A stretch of DNA of 64,000 nt from Streptomyces sp. SAT1. Lineage in GTDB: Bacteria; Actinomycetota; Actinomycetes; Streptomycetales; Streptomycetaceae. Under the pieces are notes generated by a model that was not told the DNA's origin, searched no databases, and was given only the letters and a program-made list of their open reading frames with translations. The position numbers were made by a program, and so were the translations under genes. This document shows positions 15,742 through 24,626 of the stretch, piece by piece. How positions within the stretch are numbered: position 1 is the stretch's first letter; each line of letters begins with the position of its first letter. Where the stretch lies: the NCBI RefSeq assembly GCF_001654495.1, contig NZ_CP015849.1, positions 930,001 through 994,000 of the forward strand. Direction: 5' to 3'.

Positions 15742-16968
15742 TCAGCGGATCGGCAGGCCGGAGACCGTACGGGAGATGACCAGCCGCTGGATCTCGCTGG
15801 TGCCCTCGAAGATGGTGTAGATCGCCGCGTCGCGGTGCATCCGCTCCACCGGGTACTCGCGGGTGTAGCCGTTGCCGCCCAGGATCTGGATGGCCTGGCC
15901 GGTGACCTTCTTCGCGGTCTCGCTGGCGAACAGCTTGGACATCGAGCCCTCGGCGGCGGTGAACGGCTTGCCGTTGATCGCCATCCAGGAGGCGCGCCAC
16001 ACCATCAGACGGGCCGCGTCGACGGAGGTGGCCATGTCGGCGAGCTGGAAGGCCACGCCCTGGTTGTCGATGATCGGCCGGCCGAACTGCTCGCGGGTCT
16101 TCGCGTAGTCGAGGGCGACCTCGTAGGCGGCGCGCGCGGTGCCGACGGCCATGGCGCCGACCGCGGGGCGGGACGCCTCGAAGGTGGCCATCGCCGCGTT
16201 CTTCACCCGCTCGCCGCCCGCCTCGGCCTTCTCGCGGGCGCGGGCGAGGCGCTCGTCCAGCTTCTCCTTGCCGCCGAGCAGGCAGGAGCCGGGGACGCGC
16301 ACATGGTCGAGGACGACCTCGGCTGTGTGCGAGGCGCGGATGCCGTGCTTCTTGAACTTCTGGCCCTGGGACAGGCCCGGGGTGCCGGGCGGGACGATGA
16401 AGGAGGCGTGCCCCTTGGAGCCAAGGCCGGGGTCGACGGAGGCCACGACGACGTGGACGTTGGCTATGCCGCCGTTGGTCGCCCAGGTCTTGGTGCCGTT
16501 GAGCACCCACTCGTCCTTGGCCTCGTCGTAGACGGCGCGGGTGCGCATGGACGCGACATCGGAGCCGGCGTCGGGCTCGGAGGAGCAGAAGGCGGCCACC
16601 TTGACGTCGCTGGGGTCGCCGTACATCTGCGGGATCCAGGTGCCGATCTGCTCCTCGGTGCCGTTGGCGAGGACGCCGACGGCGGCGAGGCCGGTGCCGA
16701 CGATCGACAGGGCGATGCCCGCGTCGCCCCAGAACAGCTCCTCCATGGCCATCGGGATGCCGAGGCCGGTGGCGTCGAAGTACTGCTGGGCGTAGAAGTC
16801 CAGGGAGTAGATGCCGACCTTGGCGGCCTCCTGGATGACCGGCCAGGGAGTCTCCTCACGCTCGTCCCATTCGGCGGCGGCGGGGCGGATCACATCGGCG
16901 GCGAAGCCGTGCAGCCAGTCCCGCACCTCCTTCTGTTCGTCGTTGAGCTCCATGGTGAACTCGGCCAT
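15742..16968 (-). CDS. Acyl-CoA dehydrogenase
   Basis: A 408-residue acyl-CoA dehydrogenase with all expected blocks: [19 protein letters not shown] (flavin/substrate), [20 protein letters not shown], the [10 protein letters not shown] arginine region, [17 protein letters not shown] and the C-terminal [19 protein letters not shown] with the catalytic Glu and GTSEIQ flavin motif. It would introduce a trans double bond into an acyl-CoA during beta-oxidation or related catabolism. The gene diverges from a TetR regulator with a clear operator between them, so induction by an acyl-CoA or fatty acid is likely. Confidence 0.92.
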   Translation of the reverse strand: MAEFTMELNDEQKEVRDWLHGFAADVIRPAAAEWDEREETPWPVIQEAAKVGIYSLDFYAQQYFDATGLGIPMAMEELFWGDAGIALSIVGTGLAAVGVLANGTEEQIGTWIPQMYGDPSDVKVAAFCSSEPDAGSDVASMRTRAVYDEAKDEWVLNGTKTWATNGGIANVHVVVASVDPGLGSKGHASFIVPPGTPGLSQGQKFKKHGIRASHTAEVVLDHVRVPGSCLLGGKEKLDERLARAREKAEAGGERVKNAAMATFEASRPAVGAMAVGTARAAYEVALDYAKTREQFGRPIIDNQGVAFQLADMATSVDAARLMVWRASWMAINGKPFTAAEGSMSKLFASETAKKVTGQAIQILGGNGYTREYPVERMHRDAAIYTIFEGTSEIQRLVISRTVSGLPIR

Positions 16969-16993
16969 GTCCCCTCCAGCGGCACACTGTGGT

Positions 16994-17023
16994 GTTACTT
17001 GCGGTAACCGTACTGTGTTACCG
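16994..17023. promoter_or_regulatory. TetR operator between the acyl-CoA dehydrogenase and its divergent regulator
   Basis: CGGTAAC (17002-17008) and GTTACCG (17017-17023) form a perfect 7-bp inverted repeat with an 8-nt spacer. GTTAC at 16994-16998 pairs with the same central GTAAC, so there are three alternating half sites. The site lies 26 bp upstream of the dehydrogenase start and 114 bp before the TetR start. Confidence 0.7.
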
Positions 17024-17136
17024 ATCAGTAGGAGAAGTCAAGTGCCGCTGCCGCCTCGGCAGCCCGTTCGATGCCGGGGCCCGGTCAGTGTTAGTTTGCG
17101 CAGGCGTCACCGAATCAGCACGGGTGGGGAGAGATC

Positions 17137-17781
17137 ATGGACACCACGCAGCGGACCGATCAGCAGCGGTCCGCCGACCGCCGACGGCGCGAGCTGCTGG
17201 AGGCCGCCGACCGGGTGGTGCTGCGCGACGGTCCGCACGCGTCGATGAACGCCATCGCCGCCGAGGCGGGCATCACCAAGCCGATCCTCTACCGCCACTT
17301 CGGCGACAAGGGCGGCCTGTACGCCGCCCTCGCCAAGCGGCACACCGACGCCCTGCTCGACTCGCTGCGGACCGCCCTCGACGCCCCCGCCGAGCGGCGC
17401 GCCCGCGTCGAGGCCACGCTCGACACCTATCTCACCGCGATCGAGGCCAGGCCCCAGGTGTACCGCTTCCTGATGCATCCGGCGGAGGGCGGCCAGGGCG
17501 GCGACCAGGGCTTCGACGTCGGCAAGCACTCCGCGCCGCTGCTGCGCCGGATGGGCGAGGAGCTGGCCCAGGTCATCGGGGAACGCCTCGACCTCGGGCC
17601 GGGCGGCCAGCAGCTGGCCCGGGTGTGGGGGCACGGCATCGTCGGCATGATGCACGCGGCCGGCGACTGGTGGCTGGGCGAGCGCCCCTGCTCGCGCGCG
17701 GAACTGGTGCGCAGCCTCGCCGATCTGCTGTGGGGCCGGCTCGCGGGCGCCGGCGACAAGGCCGGAGGACCCGGCTTCTAG
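17137..17781 (+). CDS. TetR family transcriptional regulator
   Basis: A 214-residue regulator. The N-terminal DNA-binding domain (about 15-65) reads RRRELLEAADRVVLRDG, then MNAIAAEAGITKPILYRHFG with the classic TetR recognition helix. The C-terminal ligand domain is all helical and contains YLTAIEARPQVYRFLM and a late WWLGERPCSR segment. It is divergent from an acyl-CoA dehydrogenase gene, with a double inverted GTTAC/GTAAC operator between them, so it probably represses both genes and is released by an acyl-CoA-type ligand. The ATG is preceded by GGGGAGAG. Confidence 0.88.
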   Translation: MDTTQRTDQQRSADRRRRELLEAADRVVLRDGPHASMNAIAAEAGITKPILYRHFGDKGGLYAALAKRHTDALLDSLRTALDAPAERRARVEATLDTYLTAIEARPQVYRFLMHPAEGGQGGDQGFDVGKHSAPLLRRMGEELAQVIGERLDLGPGGQQLARVWGHGIVGMMHAAGDWWLGERPCSRAELVRSLADLLWGRLAGAGDKAGGPGF

Positions 17782-17899
17782 CCCGCACGCCCCGGGCCCG
17801 GCGCCCGCCGGTCCGGATTCCCGCCCGGCCCCGGATCCCCGCCCGGCCGCGGACACCCACCAGGATCCGTGGTTCCCGCCCGGCCCGGCGCTCCCGCCG

Positions 17900-18445
17900 T
17901 CACCCCCGGCGGGCCCAGGGTGCCCGCGCCGCCTGCCGCAGCACCCTGCGCCGGCGCAGGCCCGTGACATGATCCACATACAGGCGGCCGTCCAGATGGT
18001 CGCACTCGTGCTGGAGGCAGCGGGCGAAGAATCCCGTCCCCTCGACCGTCACCGGCTCCCCCGTCACTGTGAATCCCGCCACGACCGCGCGGTCGTGGCG
18101 CTCGGTCCCCGCCTCCAGGCCCGGCAGCGAGAGACAGCCCTCCGGACCGCGCAGCACGATGCCGTCCGCCGCCACCAGACGGGGATTCACCACATGCCCC
18201 AGATGCCGCACGTCCTCGTCGTCGGGGCAGTCGTAGACGAACACCCGCAGTGGCTCGCCCACCTGGTTCGCGGCCAGTCCCACCCCCCGCGCGGCGTACA
18301 TCGTGGCGAACAAGTCCTCCACGAGCGAGGCCAGTTCGGGACCGAAGCCGGTGACCTCCCGGCAGGGTGCGCGCAGCGCCTCGTCGCCGAAGAGGGTGAG
18401 GGGCCGTACGCGCCCGCGGGCGCCGGGGATCGAGCCGTGTCGCAT
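17900..18445 (-). CDS. def: Peptide deformylase
   Basis: A 181-residue metal-dependent peptide deformylase that removes the formyl group from nascent proteins. The three family motifs are intact: GVGLAANQ (residues 54-61), EGCLS (102-106; Cys104 binds metal) and HECDH (146-150; two His ligands and the catalytic Glu). ATG 18445 is chosen; an in-frame start 36 codons upstream would run into the promoter region of murT and lacks family similarity. The C-terminus ends in a basic tail RRRRVLRQAARAPWARRG. It is one of what are usually several def copies in Streptomyces. Convergent with the TetR gene. Confidence 0.92.
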   Translation of the reverse strand: MRHGSIPGARGRVRPLTLFGDEALRAPCREVTGFGPELASLVEDLFATMYAARGVGLAANQVGEPLRVFVYDCPDDEDVRHLGHVVNPRLVAADGIVLRGPEGCLSLPGLEAGTERHDRAVVAGFTVTGEPVTVEGTGFFARCLQHECDHLDGRLYVDHVTGLRRRRVLRQAARAPWARRG

Positions 18446-18603
18446 GGCGGCAAGGGTACGGTCCTTCTGCACGCGCGAACGGCGCGCGAGCGCCGCAGGG
18501 GTGCCGGAATTCGGGTGCGTGAACGGATCTCGATAGGCTGAGGTCCACACCACGTTGCCGGATGGCTCAGGCGCGGCGCGTACGCAAGGAGGATCGAGAA
18601 CTG

Positions 18604-19842
18604 ATGGCAGGCAACTCGGACCCGCTCACGCCGCGGGCCAAGCTGGCCGTGACCGCGGGCAAGGCGGTCGCGGCGGCATCGCGCGCCGCGGGGCGCGGCA
18701 GCGGTTCGGTGATCGGCGGCCGGGTGGCACTCAAACTCGACCCCGACCTGCTGGCCCGGCTCGCCCAGAACCTGGATGTCATCCTGGTGTCGGCGACCAA
18801 CGGCAAGACCACCACCACCCGGCTCATCGCCGAGGCGCTGCGGGCCGCGGGCCCGGTGGTGTCCAACGCGCTCGGCGCCAACATGCCGGCGGGCATCACC
18901 TCGGCGCTGGCGGGCGGCTCGGACGCCAAGTTCGGTGTGATCGAGGTCGACGAGAAGTACCTCGCGGGCGTCGCCCGGGACACCGACCCCAAGTGCATCG
19001 CGCTGCTCAACCTCTCCCGCGACCAGCTGGACCGGGCCGCCGAGACCCGGATGCTCGCCGAGAACTGGCGGGAGGGACTCGCCGGTTCCAAGGCCGTGGT
19101 CGTCGCCAACTGCGACGACCCGCTGGTGGTGTGGGCCGCGTCCTCCTCGCCCAATGTGATCTGGGTGGCCGCCGGGCAGATGTGGAAGGACGACGCCTGG
19201 TCCTGCCCGTCCTGCGGCGGTGTGATGCAGCGTCCGGGCGACGACTGGTTCTGCGCCGAGTGCGGTTTCCGCCGACCCACGCCCAGCTGGGCCCTGTCCG
19301 GCGACCACGTCCTGGACCCGCACGGCTCGGCCTGGCCGATCCACCTCCAGCTGCCGGGCCGCGCCAACAAGGCCAACGCCGCCTCCTCGGCGGCCGTCGC
19401 CGCCGTCTTCGGGGTGCCGCCGCAGGTCGCGCTGGAGCGGATGTACCAGGTGCAGGCGGTCGCCGGACGCTACGACGTCGTGCAGTTCCAGGGCCGCGAC
19501 CTGCGCCTGCTGCTGGCCAAGAACCCGGCCGGCTGGCTGGAGACCTTCTCGCTGATCGACCCGCCGCCGACCCCGGTCATCCTCTCGGTGAACGCGCGCG
19601 GCGCCGACGGCACCGACACCTCCTGGCTGTGGGACGTCGACTACACCCGTCTCACCGGCCACCCGCTCCTCGTGATCGGCGACCGGAAGCTGGACCTCGC
19701 GGTGCGTCTGGAGGTGGCGAACCAGCACTTCCAGGTCTGCGAGAACCTCGACCAGGCCGTGCAGCAGGCGCCGCCCGGCCGGATCGAGGTCATCGCCAAC
19801 TACACCGCGTTCCAGGACCTGCGCCGCCGCGTCGGCAACTGA
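18604..19842 (+). CDS. murT: Lipid II isoglutaminyl synthase, Mur ligase-like subunit MurT
   Basis: A 412-residue Mur-ligase relative. The ATP site is LVSATNGKTTTTRLIAEALR broken as SATNGKTTTT near residue 64; VIEVDEKYL follows. A four-cysteine zinc ribbon CPSCGG...CAECGF is inserted near residues 200-225, and the C-terminal DUF1727 domain ends with the family. Together with GatD it amidates the alpha-carboxyl of D-Glu in lipid II, giving isoglutamine in peptidoglycan. ATG 18604 is preferred because AAGGAGG lies 11 bases upstream; an earlier in-frame ATG (18562) has none. The partner gatD starts 20 bp downstream. Confidence 0.94.
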   Translation: MAGNSDPLTPRAKLAVTAGKAVAAASRAAGRGSGSVIGGRVALKLDPDLLARLAQNLDVILVSATNGKTTTTRLIAEALRAAGPVVSNALGANMPAGITSALAGGSDAKFGVIEVDEKYLAGVARDTDPKCIALLNLSRDQLDRAAETRMLAENWREGLAGSKAVVVANCDDPLVVWAASSSPNVIWVAAGQMWKDDAWSCPSCGGVMQRPGDDWFCAECGFRRPTPSWALSGDHVLDPHGSAWPIHLQLPGRANKANAASSAAVAAVFGVPPQVALERMYQVQAVAGRYDVVQFQGRDLRLLLAKNPAGWLETFSLIDPPPTPVILSVNARGADGTDTSWLWDVDYTRLTGHPLLVIGDRKLDLAVRLEVANQHFQVCENLDQAVQQAPPGRIEVIANYTAFQDLRRRVGN

Positions 19843-19862
19843 TCACGAAGGACGAGCACTTC

Positions 19863-20591
19863 ATGAGCGACAACCAACTGCGGCTGGTGTGGATCTACCC
19901 GGACCTGCTGAGCACCTACGGCGACCAGGGCAACGCGCTCGTCGTGGAGCGCCGGGCCCGGCAGCGCGGCCTGGACGTGGCCCGCCTGGACGTGCGCAGC
20001 GACCAGCCGATCCCGACCTCCGGCGACATCTACCTGATCGGCGGCGGCGAGGACCGCCCGCAGCGGCTGGCGGCGGAGCGGCTGCGCCGCGACGGCCACC
20101 TGTACCAGGCGGTGCAGAACGGCGCCATCGTCTTCTCGGTCTGCGCCGGCTACCAGATCCTCGGCCACGAGTTCGTCAACGACCTCGGCCAGCGCGAGCC
20201 GGGCCTCGGCCTGCTCGACGTGGTGTCCGTGCGCGGCGAGGGCGAGCGGTGCGTCGGCGACGTCCTCGGCGACGTCGACCCGCGCCTCGGGCTGCCCCAG
20301 CTGACCGGCTTCGAGAACCACCAGGGCGTCACCCACCTCGGCCCGGCCGCCCGGCCGCTCGCCCAGGTGCGCGTCGGCCGGGGCAACGGCACCGGCGACG
20401 GCACGGAGGGCGCGTACAACGACACGGTCTTCGGCACCTACATGCACGGTCCCGTGCTGGCCCGCAATCCGCAGATCGCGGACCTGCTGCTGAAGCTCGC
20501 CCTCGACGTCAACGCCCTGCCGCCGATCGACGACCGCTGGTACGAGGCCCTGCGCACCGAGCGCATCGCCGCCGCCGAGCAGCCCGCCTGA
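19863..20591 (+). CDS. gatD: Lipid II isoglutaminyl synthase, glutamine amidotransferase subunit GatD
   Basis: A 242-residue class I-like glutaminase of the CobB/CobQ type. The nucleophile is Cys94 in FSVCAGYQILGHEF, the same position as in characterised GatD proteins, and the partner His is His195 in TYMHGPVLARNP. It opens LRLVWIYPDLLSTYGDQGN, a family hallmark. It releases ammonia from glutamine and channels it to MurT, which uses it to amidate lipid II. Directly downstream of murT in one operon and followed by a strong hairpin terminator. Confidence 0.94.
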   Translation: MSDNQLRLVWIYPDLLSTYGDQGNALVVERRARQRGLDVARLDVRSDQPIPTSGDIYLIGGGEDRPQRLAAERLRRDGHLYQAVQNGAIVFSVCAGYQILGHEFVNDLGQREPGLGLLDVVSVRGEGERCVGDVLGDVDPRLGLPQLTGFENHQGVTHLGPAARPLAQVRVGRGNGTGDGTEGAYNDTVFGTYMHGPVLARNPQIADLLLKLALDVNALPPIDDRWYEALRTERIAAAEQPA

Positions 20592-20615
20592 GCGCGGACG
20601 GCACGGCACGGCGGC

Positions 20616-20655
20616 CCGCGGGCGCGCCGGGGAAACCTCCCGGGCGCGCCCGCGG
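20616..20655 (+). terminator. Hairpin after murT-gatD
   Basis: CCGCGGGCGCGCC (20616-20628) pairs perfectly with GGCGCGCCCGCGG (20643-20655), and GGG/CCC extends it past one mismatch. The hairpin starts 25 bp after the gatD stop. There is no long T tract, as is usual in Streptomyces. Confidence 0.7.
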
Positions 20656-20676
20656 TGTCTCCCGGCGGCCGCGGTG

Positions 20677-20746
20677 ACTGCCGTGTCCGCAGTGACTGCG
20701 GTGTCCGCGGTGACTGCGATGACTGCGGTGACCGCGGTGACTGCGT
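20677..20746. repeat. Short tandem repeat of a GTGACTGCG-type unit
   Basis: Seven to eight copies of a 9-bp unit, GTGACTGCG or variants (GTGTCCGCG, ATGACTGCG, GTGACCGCG), in the spacer between gatD and pfkA. It is not in frame with any plausible gene. Confidence 0.7.
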
Positions 20747-20981
20747 TCCCGGCGCTTCGGCCGGGTGTCGGCTCTCCTCAAGCCCCTCGCAAGCTCCCCG
20801 CAAGGTGCGCGCGGGACGCTCGTCACCGGGCCCGGCTGACGACGCCTCCGCTCACCTGTGCACCCGCGTCCACCAGCCGGACGGCCCGTACGGCAGCACC
20901 CCCTCACGCCGGTAGGGTGGCCGGGATCGAGCCGGACAGCGCGGTCCGGTCCCGGCCCACGTGGAGAAGGTTGTTCGGGCT

Positions 20982-22007
20982 ATGCGCATTGGTGTCCTCA
21001 CGTCCGGCGGCGACTGCCCCGGCCTGAACGCCGTCATCCGGTCCGTCGTGCACCGTGCCGTCGCCGACCACGGCGACGAGGTCATCGGATTCCGGGACGG
21101 CTGGAAGGGCCTCCTGGAGTGTGACTACCTCAAGCTCGACCTGGACGCGGTCGGCGGCATCCTGGCCCTCGGCGGCACCATCCTCGGCTCCTCCCGGGTG
21201 CGTCCCGAGCAGCTGCGCGACGGGGTCGAGCGGGCCCGCGGCCATGTCCAGGAACTGGGGCTCGACGCGATCATCCCGATCGGCGGCGAGGGCACACTCA
21301 AGGCGGCCCGGCTGCTCTCGGACAACGGCCTGCCCATCGTCGGCGTGCCCAAGACCATCGACAACGACATCGCGGTCACCGACGTCACCTTCGGCTTCGA
21401 CACCGCCGTGACGGTGGCCACCGAGGCGCTCGACCGGCTGAAGACCACCGCCGAGTCCCACCAGCGGGTGCTGATCGTGGAGGTCATGGGCCGCCACACC
21501 GGCTGGATCGCGCTCCAGTCCGGCATGGCCGCCGGCGCGCACGCCGTGGTCGTCCCCGAGCGGCCCTTCGACATCGAGGAGCTGGCGAAGAAGGTCGGCG
21601 AGCGGTTCGCGGCGGGAAAGCGGTTCGCGATCGTGGTCGCGGCCGAGGGCGCCAAGCCGCTGCCGGGCACCATGGACTTCGACGAGGGCGGCAAGGACGT
21701 CTACGGCCACGAGCGGTTCGCGGGCATCGCCCGGCAGCTCTCCCTGGAGCTGGAGGAGCGCCTGGGCAAGGAGGCGCGGCCGGTCATCCTCGGGCACGTC
21801 CAGCGCGGCGGCACGCCGACGGCGTACGACCGGGTGCTGGCCACCCGGTTCGGCTGGCACGCCGTGGAGGCCGTGCACCGCGGGGAGTTCGGCCGGATGA
21901 CCGCGCTGCGCGGCACGGACATCGTGATGGTGCCGCTCGCGCAGGCCGTGGAGACCCTGAAGACGGTGCCCGCCGACCGGTACGCCGAGGCGGAGTGCGT
22001 GCTGTAG
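20982..22007 (+). CDS. pfkA: 6-phosphofructokinase
   Basis: A 341-residue phosphofructokinase converting fructose-6-phosphate to the 1,6-bisphosphate. Seen are VLTSGGDCPGLNAVIRS (phosphate loop), IPIGGEGTLKAARLL, the catalytic loop PKTIDNDIA with the proton-accepting Asp, and EVMGRHTGWIAL. The Gly of GGEGT indicates ATP rather than pyrophosphate as donor, although the overall type is the actinobacterial group III enzyme. Streptomyces carry several paralogues. ATG 20982 has GGAGAAGG upstream. A TAGGGT hexamer near 20912 may be the -10 element. Confidence 0.94.
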   Translation: MRIGVLTSGGDCPGLNAVIRSVVHRAVADHGDEVIGFRDGWKGLLECDYLKLDLDAVGGILALGGTILGSSRVRPEQLRDGVERARGHVQELGLDAIIPIGGEGTLKAARLLSDNGLPIVGVPKTIDNDIAVTDVTFGFDTAVTVATEALDRLKTTAESHQRVLIVEVMGRHTGWIALQSGMAAGAHAVVVPERPFDIEELAKKVGERFAAGKRFAIVVAAEGAKPLPGTMDFDEGGKDVYGHERFAGIARQLSLELEERLGKEARPVILGHVQRGGTPTAYDRVLATRFGWHAVEAVHRGEFGRMTALRGTDIVMVPLAQAVETLKTVPADRYAEAECVL

Positions 22008-22025
22008 GACACGCCCGCGCGTCAG

Positions 22026-22057
22026 CCGCCCCCGGTCGCGAGAGCGGCCGGGGGCGG
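22026..22057 (+). terminator. Hairpin after pfkA
   Basis: CCGCCCCCGG (22026-22035) and CCGGGGGCGG (22048-22057) form a perfect 10-bp stem with a 12-nt loop followed by TTCTAGTCT, 19 bp after the pfkA stop. Confidence 0.8.
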
Positions 22058-22156
22058 TTCTAGTCTGGGTGCCGACAGACAGCTGGGGACAGACGGTCAC
22101 GGACGCCCACAGCTGGGGTCGGACAGCGCACACCCCCACGAATCAGGAGCCGGCGG

Positions 22157-23107
22157 ATGAATCACAGCGGGCACGGCATGATGATGGATCTGCCGCCGTT
22201 CACGCTGGGACGCGGCCTCGCATGGTCCGCGGACCCGTTCTTCCTCGTCGCCTGCCTGCTCGGTCTCGCGCTCTACGGCTGGGGCGTGGTGCGGCTGCGG
22301 CGGCGCGGCGACTCCTGGCCGGTGGGCCGCACGGTGGCGTACGTCGTCGGGGTGCTGACGGTGGCGCTGATGATGTGCACCAAGCTGAACGACTACGGCA
22401 TGGTCATGTTCAGCGTGCACATGGTCCAGCACATGGTGATCAGCATGCTCTCGCCGATCCTGATCCTGCTCGGCGCCCCGATCACCCTGGCGCTGCGCGC
22501 GCTGCCGGTGGCGGGCCGGGGCCGCAAGGGTCCGCGCGAACTGCTGCTGGCCCTGCTGCACAGCCGCTACGTCCGGATCATCACGCACCCCGCGTTCACC
22601 ATCCCGCTGTTCGTCGCCAGCCTGTACGCGCTGTACTTCACCCCGCTCTTCGACCTCCTGATGGGCTCGCGGGCCGGGCACATCGCGATGATGGTGCACT
22701 TCCTCGCGGTCGGGGTGGCGTTCTTCTGGCCGATCATGGGCATCGACCCGGGCCCGCACCGGCCGGGTTATCTGATGCGGATGCTGGAACTGTTCGCGGG
22801 CATGCCCTTCCACGCGTTCTTCGGCATCGCGCTGATGATGGGCTCCACGCCCCTGGTGGAGACCTTCCGCGACCCGCCCGCCTCGCTCGGCATCGACGCG
22901 CTGTCCGACCAGACGGCGGCCGGCGGCATCGCCTGGGCGTTCAGCGAGGTGCCGTCGGTGCTGGTGCTGCTGGCGCTGCTGTTCCAGTGGTACCGCTCGG
23001 AGCAGCGGCAGGCCAAGCGCAAGGACCGGGCCGCCGAGCGGGACGGCGACAAGGAACTGGCCGCCTACAACGCGTATCTGGCCTCGCTCAACGCCCGCGG
23101 CAACTGA
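22157..23107 (+). CDS. CtaG-like cytochrome c oxidase assembly membrane protein
   Basis: A 316-residue polytopic membrane protein (about seven helices, e.g. FFLVACLLGLALYGWGVV and IPLFVASLYALYFTPLF) of the CtaG/caa3 assembly family. The N-terminus is Met/His-rich (MNHSGHGMMMD), and histidines inside membrane segments (VHMVQHMVISM, FLAVGVAFFWPIMG, PFHAFFGIALMM) could bind copper or heme. The family is thought to help insert copper into cytochrome oxidase. The C-terminal 35 residues are charged and cytoplasmic. The start at 22157 has CAGGAG nine bases upstream; two CAGCTGGGG direct repeats (about 22080-22120) lie in the promoter region. Confidence 0.85.
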   Translation: MNHSGHGMMMDLPPFTLGRGLAWSADPFFLVACLLGLALYGWGVVRLRRRGDSWPVGRTVAYVVGVLTVALMMCTKLNDYGMVMFSVHMVQHMVISMLSPILILLGAPITLALRALPVAGRGRKGPRELLLALLHSRYVRIITHPAFTIPLFVASLYALYFTPLFDLLMGSRAGHIAMMVHFLAVGVAFFWPIMGIDPGPHRPGYLMRMLELFAGMPFHAFFGIALMMGSTPLVETFRDPPASLGIDALSDQTAAGGIAWAFSEVPSVLVLLALLFQWYRSEQRQAKRKDRAAERDGDKELAAYNAYLASLNARGN

Positions 23108-23222
23108 CCCCGCCACGCGCTCTTTCCGCTGTCACTTCCGCACGGTGCGTGCACCGGAGCCTCCCAGGAGTCGGATTCCGGGGCACCATGGGAGGGAGGC
23201 CGACCAGGAGGAGGGTGCCGCG

Positions 23223-23393
23223 ATGCCCGGTTCGACGGACGGTTCCACGAGAGCGATGGGGGTGCTCACCGTGGGCTCCCTGGTCGCGGTGACGGCGTAC
23301 ACGGTGGCGCTCGGCGGCAACGGCTGGCTGTGGTTCGGCTGGGTGGTGCTGGGTCTCGCGACCCTGGGCGTGGTGGTGACCCACCGCACCTGA
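23223..23393 (+). CDS. Small membrane protein (56 aa), unknown
   Basis: Two short hydrophobic segments, AMGVLTVGSLVAVTAYTVAL and GWLWFGWVVLGLATLGVVV, separated by GGNG, make a hairpin membrane protein with almost no loops. The ATG at 23223 has AGGAGGAGG upstream; starting earlier would add 26 polar residues without a ribosome site. I recognise no family. It sits alone between the CtaG-like gene and the convergent histidine kinase gene. Confidence 0.6.
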   Translation: MPGSTDGSTRAMGVLTVGSLVAVTAYTVALGGNGWLWFGWVVLGLATLGVVVTHRT

Positions 23394-23411
23394 CCCCCTC
23401 CCCCGCGCCGC

Positions 23412-24626
23412 TCAGTTCGCGGGGCCGCCGCCGAGCCGGGCCGAGGAGTGCACGCCCGGCTGGTACTTGGGCAGCCGCACGGTGATCTTCATCCCGGCGC
23501 CGGGCGCGGTCTCGATGACCAGGCCGTGGTCGTCGCCGTAGACCTGGCGCAGCCGGTCGTCGACGTTGGACAGGCCGATGCCGCCGGAGGGGCTGTCCTC
23601 CCCGGCGAGGATGCGGCGGAGCAGCCCGGGGTCCATCCCGGCGCCGTCGTCCTCGATGACGACCAGCGCCTCCGCGCCCGCGTCCCGGGCGGTGAGACGG
23701 ATGCGGCAGGTCCCGGCCTTGCCCTCCAGACCGTGTTTGACGGCGTTCTCCACGAGCGGTTGCAGACACAGGAAGGGCAGCGCGACGGGCAGCACCTCCG
23801 GGGCGATCTGGAGGGTGACGGCGAGGCGGTCGCCGAAGCGGGCCCGGACCAGCGAGAGGTAGTGCTCGATGGCGTGGAGTTCGTCGGCGAGCGTGGTGAA
23901 GTCGCCGTGCCGGCGGAACGAGTAGCGGGTGAAGTCGGCGAACTCCAGCAGCAGCTCGCGGGCGCGCTCGGGGTCGGTGCGCACGAACGAGGCGATCACC
24001 GCCAGCGAGTTGAACACGAAGTGCGGGGAGATCTGGGCGCGCAGGGCCTTGATCTCGGCCTCGACGATCCGGGTGCGGGAGCGGTCCAGGTCGGCCAGTT
24101 CGAGCTGGACCGAGACGAAGCGGGCCACCTCGGCGGCGGCGCGGACCAGGACGGCCGACTCGCGGGGCGCGCAGGCGACCAGGGCGCCGTGCACCCGGTC
24201 GTCCACGGTGAGCGGGGCGACCACCGCCCAGCGCACCGGGCAGTCAGGTGCCGTGCAGCCGAGCCGGAACGCCTCGCCGCGCCCGGTCTCCAGGGGGCCG
24301 GTGAGCCGTTCCATGATCTCGGCGCGGTGGTGGGCGCCGACGCCGTCCCAGGCCAGTACGCGTGTGTCGTCGGTGAGGCAGAGCGCGTCGGTGCCGAGCA
24401 GGGACCGCAGCCGCCGGGCCGATCTGCGGGCGGTCTCCTCGGTGAGTCCGGCCCGCAGCGGGGGCGCGGCGAGGGAGGCGGTGTGCAGGGTCCGGAAGGT
24501 GGCGTGCTCGACGGGCGTGCCGAGACCGCCCGGACGCGGGGTCCTAGCGGTGCGCCGGCCCAGCCAGAACCCGGCGGCCAGCAGCGGCAGGACGGCGACG
24601 CACAGCCCGGCGAGGAAGCCGCTCAC
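23412..24626 (-). CDS. LytS/YpdA-type sensor histidine kinase
   Basis: A 404-residue sensor kinase with a single N-terminal membrane helix (FLAGLCVAVLPLLAAGFWLG), a GAF-like sensor region (about 60-190) and a His_kinase domain: the phospho-His lies in LRAQISPHFVFNSLAVIASF, and the ATPase part has PLVENAVKHGLEGK and EDDGAGMDPG, GGIGLSNVDDRL. It lacks the multi-helix LytS sensor, so it probably senses a cytosolic signal or the neighbouring transporter. GTG 24626 overlaps the symporter stop (GTGA). The cognate LytTR regulator is encoded first in the same operon, three genes upstream. Confidence 0.9.
   Translation of the reverse strand: MSGFLAGLCVAVLPLLAAGFWLGRRTARTPRPGGLGTPVEHATFRTLHTASLAAPPLRAGLTEETARRSARRLRSLLGTDALCLTDDTRVLAWDGVGAHHRAEIMERLTGPLETGRGEAFRLGCTAPDCPVRWAVVAPLTVDDRVHGALVACAPRESAVLVRAAAEVARFVSVQLELADLDRSRTRIVEAEIKALRAQISPHFVFNSLAVIASFVRTDPERARELLLEFADFTRYSFRRHGDFTTLADELHAIEHYLSLVRARFGDRLAVTLQIAPEVLPVALPFLCLQPLVENAVKHGLEGKAGTCRIRLTARDAGAEALVVIEDDGAGMDPGLLRRILAGEDSPSGGIGLSNVDDRLRQVYGDDHGLVIETAPGAGMKITVRLPKYQPGVHSSARLGGGPAN

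Noticed and set aside
18446..18553. Longer peptide deformylase from an upstream start
   Set aside because: The extra 36 residues have no family match and would extend through the promoter region shared with murT.
20592..20981. Small protein gene encoded by the GTGACTGCG repeat region
   Set aside because: The repeat gives Thr/Val/Ala-rich frames on both strands with no start signal or conserved sequence.
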